A stretch of DNA of 64,000 bases from NCBI RefSeq assembly GCF_004770995.1, contig NZ_RQHW01000047.1, forward strand, positions 620,001 to 684,000. Reading direction: 5' to 3'. The position numbers were made by a program, and so were the translations under genes. The DNA comes from Leptospira idonii (GTDB lineage Bacteria; Spirochaetota; Leptospiria; Leptospirales; Leptospiraceae). This document shows, piece after piece, positions 58,150 to 64,000 of the stretch. Under the pieces are notes generated by a model, which did not search any database, was not told the DNA's origin, and was given only the letters and a program-made list of their open reading frames with translations. Numbering within the stretch: the first letter of the stretch is position 1; each line of letters starts with the position of its first letter.

Positions 58150-59319
58150 CTATGTTCCCTCCCTGAGAGATTTGATGGGGGAATGGGAATTGTATTCCTG
58201 AATGTTTTGCTCTTCCATTTTGATTTCTCTCTCTAAATAATCATAAATCGCCTTACTTCCCGATTCATGATAGATATAATGAAGACTGTGCATAGGAACC
58301 GCTTCGTATCCTCTGAGGAATTTATGTTCCCCTTGAGCCCCCGCTTCCACTCGTTTCATTTTATTCTTAATTGCATAATCGATCAACTGATAATAACAAC
58401 ACTCGAAATGAAGGTTGGGGATCTGCTCCAAAGCTCCCCAATAACGACCGAATAGATAGTCGTCTCTCCAAAAATTAAAACTGCCTCCGACGGGTCTGCC
58501 GGATGCATCACTGGCAAGTACCAGATGGATTCTATGTTTCATCACTTCAAAGATCTTTTGAAAGAAAGCTCGGTTCAAATAAGCCTGTCCCCATTTTCGG
58601 GAGTGAGTGTCTTCGTAGAATCGATAGAAAATGGAATGGTGTTTCTCTTCGATGGAATTTCCCGTTAAGGTTTCGATCGTAAGCCCTAAAGAGTTTACCT
58701 TTTTTCTCTCCTGTCGGATCGTCTTTCTTCTTTCTTTTACCAAAGTGGAAAGATAATCCTCGAAAGTTTCGAACCCTCTGTTGAACCAGTGGTATTGATG
58801 ACTGAGTCTGGGAACGTATCCTGCATTTTCACCTAACTTCAATTCATCTTCTTTACAGAATAAAACATGAAGGGAAGAAACTCCTTCCTCTTTTCCCAAT
58901 TCCTTCAAAGCGGACAAAAGAGAAAGAATCACTTCCTTTTTTTTCTCTTCCGAAAGAGAGGGAGATATCAATATGCGCGCCCCAGTAACAGGCGTAAAAG
59001 GAACAGCTGCGGTAAACTTAGGATAATAAGGAATGCCTGCACGGTGAAATGCGTTGGCCCATTGGAAGTCGAAGATGTATTCTCCGTAAGAATCGAATCT
59101 TTTGTAGAAAGGAAGAACTCCCAGCAACTCTCCGTTTTCTTGAAAACGGAGGATGCGAATCACCCAGTCGTTTTTTCCGACACAACCGGTAGATTCCAAG
59201 GTGGAAAGAAATTCCCATTCCTGAAATACGGAATCGGAAGGAACCAAACGGTTCCACTCTCCTGGAGAAAAGGCGAAAAAGCTGGTCTCTAAAGATAAAG
59301 GGGAAGTAAAACTCGTCAC
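58150..59319 (-). CDS. DUF482/FemAB-like GNAT-fold acyltransferase candidate
   Basis: A 389-residue cytosolic protein. It resembles the peptidogalycan-biosynthesis/DUF482 group, which has a doubled GNAT fold related to FemAB and aminoacyl-transferases: FYKRFDSYGEYIFDFQWANA, FTPVTGARILISPSL, FLSTLESTGCVGKNDW, YRFYEDTHSRKWGQAYLNR, KRVEAGAQGEHKFLRGYE. Its stop codon is immediately before the clpS start on the same strand, so all three genes probably share a transcript. The pairing with clpS/clpA hints at a link to N-terminal residue handling, but transferase substrates are not readable. It could equally act on a cell-wall or lipid precursor. Confidence 0.82.
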   Translation of the reverse strand: MTSFTSPLSLETSFFAFSPGEWNRLVPSDSVFQEWEFLSTLESTGCVGKNDWVIRILRFQENGELLGVLPFYKRFDSYGEYIFDFQWANAFHRAGIPYYPKFTAAVPFTPVTGARILISPSLSEEKKKEVILSLLSALKELGKEEGVSSLHVLFCKEDELKLGENAGYVPRLSHQYHWFNRGFETFEDYLSTLVKERRKTIRQERKKVNSLGLTIETLTGNSIEEKHHSIFYRFYEDTHSRKWGQAYLNRAFFQKIFEVMKHRIHLVLASDASGRPVGGSFNFWRDDYLFGRYWGALEQIPNLHFECCYYQLIDYAIKNKMKRVEAGAQGEHKFLRGYEAVPMHSLHYIYHESGSKAIYDYLEREIKMEEQNIQEYNSHSPIKSLREGT

Positions 59320-59332
59320 TTAAACATTAGAC

Positions 59333-62300
59333 TCAGCTTGCCGATTCCAGTTTACTTTGTTTTTTCCGAATGTGTTCCAAAAGTCGAAGTAAACTAGGAT
59401 TATCAGGATCTAAAACGACCGCGGAAGTGAGAATGATCTCCGCACGGATATAATTTTTTTCCGCCAGATAGGTTTGCCCCAAATTGATGAGATTTTTGAC
59501 ATGATGCGGATCTCTCAAACGAACCCTTTCCCCGAAGTCGACTGCTGTTTTGAGGTCGGCTACCTTTCTCGCACAGAAAGCGGTGATGTACATAATTTCC
59601 GTATCCATCGGTTTGAGTTCGCTGTAGTCTCTCGCCACGGTTTTTGCCTTTCCGTAGTCCTTCAGTTTCAGATACAATTGGATGAATTTCTTTTTGATCT
59701 CGGGGATATTTTCTTCCACAGTATTTGCCTGTTGGAGATAAGAAATTGCTTCTTGCAGATCTTGGGAATCGGAGGCTTGTTTTGCTTTGGTCAGTAAAAT
59801 TTGGATCTCTTTCAATTTCTCTTTTTCAATCCTTGCCTTTTCTCTCTCTTCCACGAAAGATACACGGAGTAAGGACAAATCGTCCGTCAAACTTCCTATT
59901 TTATGAAGTTCTTCATAGATGACTTCCAAATCACCTTTCCCTCGCTCTACGACTTTTAGGAAAAGTTTTTCATCTTCATTGATGATTCTTTTTCCATCAT
60001 CCGTATGTGCGATGAGTAAATCGTCTCTTCCGTCGGATCCGGCGATGACGATATCTCCAGGTTCCAATTGGAAGGTTCGGATGTAGATATCTCCTGCAAC
60101 CCCTGATGTTCCCAGTTTGCGGAACATCAGTTCGTTTTCCATAAAACTGGCGATCCCATCACGATACAAAACGATCCAAGGATGTTCCGCATTGATGAAA
60201 TATAAAAGCCCTGTTTCGTTGTCTACGAGTCCCAACACCAAGGACACAAGCATGGAACCGTCGAATCCCACAAAAACTTTATGCAATTCTATGAATGTAT
60301 TTTTGATCCATCTTTCCGGATAGGTTCTTCTCGCTTCATTGGAAAGTTGAGTTCTAGTGATGATAGATTCGAACACGGAACCCAAAACCAAAGCTCCTCC
60401 TGCTCCCTGCATGGATTTACCCATAGCATCCGCATTCAAAAAGACCGTATAAGTTTTGTTATTGAGAGAGATTTGGTTGGCGATGTTTAAATCCCCTCCG
60501 ATCTCTTTTTCATGTTGACGGAATGTGAATTTTTTCTTTTGTTCCAGTAAAAAATCTACCTGGACATTGTCGTGGTTCGCATGATTGGCAGAGAAAGGTT
60601 GTAACAATAGAGAGGTGAGGAAATAATCCCCGTCTTGCTGGTGTTTGAGCGCCTGCACTTCTTGCAAAGTGTTTTCCAACTCTTTGGTTCTTTCCTGAAC
60701 CTTTAGTTCCAATTGATTTGCATATTGTTGCAGTCTTTTTCTGGCGGCTTGGATGGAACGCACCATTCTGTTGAAAGAACGAGCCATAAATCCGATATCA
60801 TCTTCCACATGAATGGTGAGTTTGTATTCCAAATTCCCGGAATTCACCTCGGTCAAACCTTCTATGATTTGTTCGATGGGGCGAATCAGTGCACCCAAGA
60901 AAAACAAACGGAAGCCGAAAACAACCAAAACAACTAGAGCGATTCCCGCATACATCCAAGGAAGCACCACTTCATGTTGGAAGTCTCTGTACGATTGGTA
61001 CGGGAAACCCACTTCATGCACCAGATTTCTGCTTTCATCGGTCACAAAATAACTGATATAAAACTGAAATTCGGGAGCATTCTCTTCGAAACGGACTTTC
61101 CCTCTGTAATTTCTTTCTCCCGTATGAGGAATAGGCGAAAGTAACAATTCGATTCGATTCCAAATTTCCTGTTCCGGAAGAGAAGAATCTATGATAGAAA
61201 CGGCCGTTTTGTGAAAGCCGCTGAGAGGGCCGTTTGCAATTGTAAAAAGAGCCTTCCCTTTCGTTTTCACATCCGCAGGGAGAATTTCTCTCCACTTATT
61301 TCTGGTATATAATATCTTTCTTTTTAAGGAATCGATGTATTCGATCAAATCGGAGGATGTAGCGATTTTTTCTTCTCTCACTGCATAACGGATTTCCTCC
61401 GCATAACCCAAACTGTCGGAAGGAAGTTGTTTCAAATAGGTTTCAAGGCTTCTTTGCAAAGAATCGGAATCCTTGATGGAAACGATTTTTTCGTACAACC
61501 AAGCGTTCCAAAATTCCGCAGTATAAGAAGCGGGAGAAAATGAATTTTTTTCAGGGTCTTTTAAGGACTTACCTGAGTTTGTTGTTAGGTCGTAAGTGAA
61601 ATGAAATGCGGATTTAGAATCTCCCGGCTGGATGACTGCATTTTTAGCTCTTTGGTAATTTGCCAGATCGAAGTTTTTTTCCGTTTGGCGGATCGAAACA
61701 TAAGCCACCAATTGAATGATAAGAAGGAAACAAGCGAGGGAGATTCCTATGATGCGAGAAAGAATGGTGGTTTTATCCTTAGTGTTGTTAATGTACATCA
61801 CTGTGGATGCGAAAAGACCGATCACCAAAAACAAATCCGTAGAAGTTTGATAGATCCCTCGGTCAATGGCTCCGTCTCTGGACTGTGCATTTAAAATTCC
61901 AGGAACGATCGTGAGGAAAGCGAACGACATGAGAATGCTTCCCAAAACCAATTTCATATCCTTCGTTGTTCGGACAATTTGTACGATTCCTGAAATGATA
62001 AAGATGGCAAAAAAGGAAAGTACGTTCAGCGCATAGAATTTATAGAATTGAGGCAACGGAAAATCCCAATAATGCCCTGAAAAGAAGTAAAGCCTTCCCG
62101 CATTCAAACTTATATAAACAAAATATAAAGTCACGATCACTACGAAAGAAGTCATCGTGATGAACAGATACTTTCTGGTTCTTACAAAATACTCTTCCGG
62201 AAAAGAGAGAAAGAAGCTGGTAAGATAAGTGGCACCCATCAAAGCGGAAGTGATGACAAGCCAACGAAGGTAAGCGGAAGATGGGCCCATAAAGGAAAAA

Positions 62301-62479
62301 TTGATCATATAGGCCAGGTGAAAGAAACCGAGCCAAAGAGTTCCCATTCCAAGCAGATACGTAGCTTTGGATTTTTCTTTCACTGTAAGAAAGAGTTGTG
62401 CGTTGTAAAAAGTGAAGATTACGCCGATCAGCGAACCAAAAGAGTAGAAATCGAAAGAAACGGAGCCCCAATTTGCCAT
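59333..62479 (-). CDS. 7TM-sensor HAMP SpoIIE/PP2C phosphatase with TPR tail
   Basis: A 1048-residue protein. Seven N-terminal membrane helices (about residues 10-260) lead to a periplasmic domain (about 265-530) and an eighth helix (YAGIALVVLVVFGFRLFFLG). A HAMP domain, coiled coil, SpoIIE-type phosphatase (KEIGGDLNIAN, LNADAMGKSMQGAGGALVLG, INAEHPWIVLYRDG, GDIVIAGSDGRDDLL) and TPR repeats follow. The catalytic half, including QQDGDYFLTSLL and the TPR tail, parallels the protein at 13670. The sensor half differs. Its partner and sigma-factor pathway are not visible nearby. Confidence 0.92.
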   Translation of the reverse strand: MANWGSVSFDFYSFGSLIGVIFTFYNAQLFLTVKEKSKATYLLGMGTLWLGFFHLAYMINFSFMGPSSAYLRWLVITSALMGATYLTSFFLSFPEEYFVRTRKYLFITMTSFVVIVTLYFVYISLNAGRLYFFSGHYWDFPLPQFYKFYALNVLSFFAIFIISGIVQIVRTTKDMKLVLGSILMSFAFLTIVPGILNAQSRDGAIDRGIYQTSTDLFLVIGLFASTVMYINNTKDKTTILSRIIGISLACFLLIIQLVAYVSIRQTEKNFDLANYQRAKNAVIQPGDSKSAFHFTYDLTTNSGKSLKDPEKNSFSPASYTAEFWNAWLYEKIVSIKDSDSLQRSLETYLKQLPSDSLGYAEEIRYAVREEKIATSSDLIEYIDSLKRKILYTRNKWREILPADVKTKGKALFTIANGPLSGFHKTAVSIIDSSLPEQEIWNRIELLLSPIPHTGERNYRGKVRFEENAPEFQFYISYFVTDESRNLVHEVGFPYQSYRDFQHEVVLPWMYAGIALVVLVVFGFRLFFLGALIRPIEQIIEGLTEVNSGNLEYKLTIHVEDDIGFMARSFNRMVRSIQAARKRLQQYANQLELKVQERTKELENTLQEVQALKHQQDGDYFLTSLLLQPFSANHANHDNVQVDFLLEQKKKFTFRQHEKEIGGDLNIANQISLNNKTYTVFLNADAMGKSMQGAGGALVLGSVFESIITRTQLSNEARRTYPERWIKNTFIELHKVFVGFDGSMLVSLVLGLVDNETGLLYFINAEHPWIVLYRDGIASFMENELMFRKLGTSGVAGDIYIRTFQLEPGDIVIAGSDGRDDLLIAHTDDGKRIINEDEKLFLKVVERGKGDLEVIYEELHKIGSLTDDLSLLRVSFVEEREKARIEKEKLKEIQILLTKAKQASDSQDLQEAISYLQQANTVEENIPEIKKKFIQLYLKLKDYGKAKTVARDYSELKPMDTEIMYITAFCARKVADLKTAVDFGERVRLRDPHHVKNLINLGQTYLAEKNYIRAEIILTSAVVLDPDNPSLLRLLEHIRKKQSKLESAS

Positions 62480-62505
62480 GGTGGTAAAAAATTAACCAAA
62501 CTAAA

Positions 62506-63153
62506 TTACGGTGTCAACTTCGTTCTTCTTTTCTTTAGATAATAAAAAATGCAAAAGACGACCGCAAAAAACACAATCGCAATAGTAATAATTTTGTTAT
62601 AAACCGATAATATAACAAGAATTTGGTTCCAATTTTTTCCCAGTTTGAACCCTCCCCCGATGAGTAGTCCGCACCACAGCACAATGGCTACCGTGTAAAG
62701 GAACATAAATTGAATGATGTTCATTTTGGCCATCCCCGCAACGATAGAAACGAAGAATCGAATCCCTGCGGAAAATCGGGACAAAATGACCACTAAAATG
62801 GAATTTCTACGAAACCAGTGGAAAGTTTTTTCCAAAGACTCTTCTTCATACAAAGCTTTCAAAAAGGGCAATTTCGTTTTCTTTAAAAACTGCAATACCC
62901 TTGCTCCGAATCGAAACATAAGAAAAGCTCCCAACCAGTTTCCCGTCAAACTGGCAGTGATCACAGAAAATAAGGAAATGGCAGGATGAGTCTGGGCGGC
63001 CAAAAAACCGGAAAAGGCTGTGAAACTATCTCCCGGCCAAGGGGGAAATACATTCTCCAAAAAATTGGAAAAGGCAAAAAACAACCACAACGCCCAGCCG
63101 GGCATTCCCGAAACGAATTCGATGAAACGAGGAATACTAGAAAAGATCTCCAC
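62506..63153 (-). CDS. DedA-family membrane protein
   Basis: A 215-residue DedA/SNARE-associated-family protein with about five membrane helices. DedA proteins act as lipid scramblases or flippases that help recycle undecaprenyl phosphate and keep membrane potential. Signatures are SNFLENVFPPWPGDSFTAF (E and PxxPGD) and SRFSAGIRFFVSIVAGMAKM (the R...AG motif), with a basic C-terminus (LKKRRTKLTP). It is 26 bases upstream of the phosphatase gene on the same strand. Exact substrate unknown. Confidence 0.93.
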   Translation of the reverse strand: MEIFSSIPRFIEFVSGMPGWALWLFFAFSNFLENVFPPWPGDSFTAFSGFLAAQTHPAISLFSVITASLTGNWLGAFLMFRFGARVLQFLKKTKLPFLKALYEEESLEKTFHWFRRNSILVVILSRFSAGIRFFVSIVAGMAKMNIIQFMFLYTVAIVLWCGLLIGGGFKLGKNWNQILVILSVYNKIITIAIVFFAVVFCIFYYLKKRRTKLTP

Positions 63154-63247
63154 TCAAAGCAAATTTATCGCAAAGATAAAATGAGTTAGCAAGAAAGTTT
63201 TTAAAAAATGATTGGAACTATGGTCTCGGTCGGATTTGATTTCCGTA

Positions 63248-63685
63248 ATGCGTCTCTTTTCGTTTTTGTTCCTTTTCCTACTTTTGCTTCACTGTAGCGG
63301 AACCCCTTCTTCCGCCCCCGAATCTTATTCTTTCGATCGGTTGAATCTGGCTCATTATCCGGAAAAGATTCCCCCATCCATCCCTCGCTCTTTTCTGCCG
63401 GAATCGGCAGTGTTTATCGATTCTTCTGAACTGAGATCCGGATTTGCGAATGCAAGGGAATCTTATCTTCTTTTGGAATCTACGAACACCAAAGAAGAGA
63501 TTGAAAAAACCTTGGAAGCAAGAAGTGCAATGGGAGACTGGAAACTCATCCAAAAAGACAGCGAAGGTTCTAAAACGGTGTATCTCTTCGAAGGTTTTCT
63601 CAACAAGTCCATGTCGGTTCTTGTGACCGATCAAGGAGACAAAAGATACGCTAAGTATTTTTTTAAAAAACAAAGCAGTTATTAA
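63248..63685 (+). CDS. Hypothetical lipoprotein
   Basis: A 145-residue protein from ATG 63248; an upstream start at 63212 adds a non-signal stretch. The leader RLFSFLFLFLLLLHCSGT ends in a lipobox-type cysteine followed by S/P-rich residues. The mature region has mixed helix and strand with no recognised family. It is followed after 9 bases by the AI-2E-type transporter, so the two may be co-transcribed. Role unknown. Confidence 0.7.
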   Translation: MRLFSFLFLFLLLLHCSGTPSSAPESYSFDRLNLAHYPEKIPPSIPRSFLPESAVFIDSSELRSGFANARESYLLLESTNTKEEIEKTLEARSAMGDWKLIQKDSEGSKTVYLFEGFLNKSMSVLVTDQGDKRYAKYFFKKQSSY

Positions 63686-63694
63686 CAAAACGAT

Positions 63695-64000
63695 ATGACC
63701 AAGTGGCTGGAAAACAAAAACGTAATCATTGTCTATATCATTCTGGCTTCTCTTTTTGTAGCCACATGTTTTACACTTTTTTTCGTATTCAAACCTTATC
63801 TTTGGGCCGCCTTCTTAGCCCTTCTATTTTATCTAACGACAAGAAAACTTCATAAACGGCTACGAAACCTTTTGGGAGTTAAGATCGCTTTTCTTTCTCC
63901 CTACATCATGGTGATCGTGATGTTAGCCGGTGTGTTCGTTCCTTCCTATCTCATTCTCTCTACGATCATTAGGGAGTCACTAAACCTGGTGAGTTATGTT
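63695..64000 (+). CDS. AI-2E family transporter (3' end outside window)
   Basis: Only the first 102 codons are visible and the frame is open at the right edge. ATG 63695 begins a polytopic protein: IIVYIILASLFVATCFTLFF, then FKPYLWAAFLALLFYLTTRK, then a basic loop and YIMVIVMLAGVFVPSYLILS. This two-helix-plus-basic-loop opening is typical of the AI-2E/PerM (UPF0118) family, whose members include autoinducer-2 exporters and Na+/H+ antiporters. Assignment to family is moderate because only the N-terminus is seen; function within the family is open. Confidence 0.75.
   Translation, partial: MTKWLENKNVIIVYIILASLFVATCFTLFFVFKPYLWAAFLALLFYLTTRKLHKRLRNLLGVKIAFLSPYIMVIVMLAGVFVPSYLILSTIIRESLNLVSYV

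Overview
The window looks like chromosomal DNA of a spirochaete of the genus Leptospira, probably a saprophytic lineage close to L. biflexa. The evidence is the moderate, even base composition (roughly 40% GC by eye), several lipoproteins with loose spirochaetal lipoboxes, a DUF1574 protein paired with an MBOAT acyltransferase, SpoIIE-type phosphatases fused to TPR repeats, a large Cache-HAMP-cyclase, and frequent TTG starts. The genus is an inference from protein style and gene content. I saw no rRNA, tRNA, CRISPR array, insertion sequence or prophage, and no gene-free stretch longer than about 150 bases. About 97% of the window is coding.

Layout: 1-3382 (+) holds an NHL/VWA-like protein cut by the left edge and a TPR protein. 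3339-4381 (-) is mgsA plus an unknown gene. 4449-5261 (+) is an exported coiled-coil protein. 5258-9134 (-) holds miaB, an LptF/LptG permease and a coiled-coil protein. 9230-9826 (+) is a J-domain-like membrane protein lacking HPD. 9823-13626 (-) is a 23S rRNA methyltransferase-like gene followed by the MBOAT/DUF1574 pair. 13670-16246 (+) is a 7TM-SpoIIE-TPR phosphatase. 16265-29733 is a long minus-strand block: adenylate cyclase, FecR/FN3-like protein, FN3/DUF5683-like protein, hisD, panC, mfd, a SurA-like lipoprotein and uppP. 29784-32647 (+) is exonuclease III, a LEA-domain lipoprotein and an outer-membrane candidate. 32644-35477 (-) is mgtE and two lipoproteins. 35543-38240 (+) is a coiled-coil lipoprotein, an OmpA-domain protein and a CDF metal exporter. 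38237-42069 (-) is uvrA and an acyl-CoA-dehydrogenase-like remnant. 42140-43813 (+) is sppA. 43823-46379 (-) is a membrane-anchored GH18 protein and sua5. 46527-48003 (+) is yhhQ and a GDPD. 48011-49369 (-) is an outer-membrane candidate and a VOC protein. 49450-53482 (+) is a polytopic membrane protein, leuA and hisC. 53541-54398 (-) is a pair of Hsp20 chaperones behind two CIRCE-like operators. 54547-55538 (+) is a RidA protein and a membrane protein. 55553-63153 (-) holds a DedA protein, a second SpoIIE-TPR phosphatase, an acyltransferase-like protein, clpS and clpA. 63248-64000 (+) is a lipoprotein and the start of an AI-2E-type transporter.

Most genes are core housekeeping: DNA repair (mfd, uvrA, exonuclease III), amino-acid and cofactor synthesis (hisD, hisC, leuA, panC), tRNA modification (miaB, sua5, queuosine precursor uptake), proteostasis (clpA/clpS, Hsp20, sppA) and envelope building (uppP, LptF/G, MBOAT/DUF1574). 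Less ordinary are the cyclase-FecR-DUF5683 cluster (23560-29733), the two phosphatases sharing a catalytic-plus-TPR module, the tandem CIRCE-like sites, a possible ribosome-site pseudoknot before yhhQ, a uppP frame with no usual start at its family-expected N-terminus, and repeated convergent gene pairs whose stop codons overlap within four bases.
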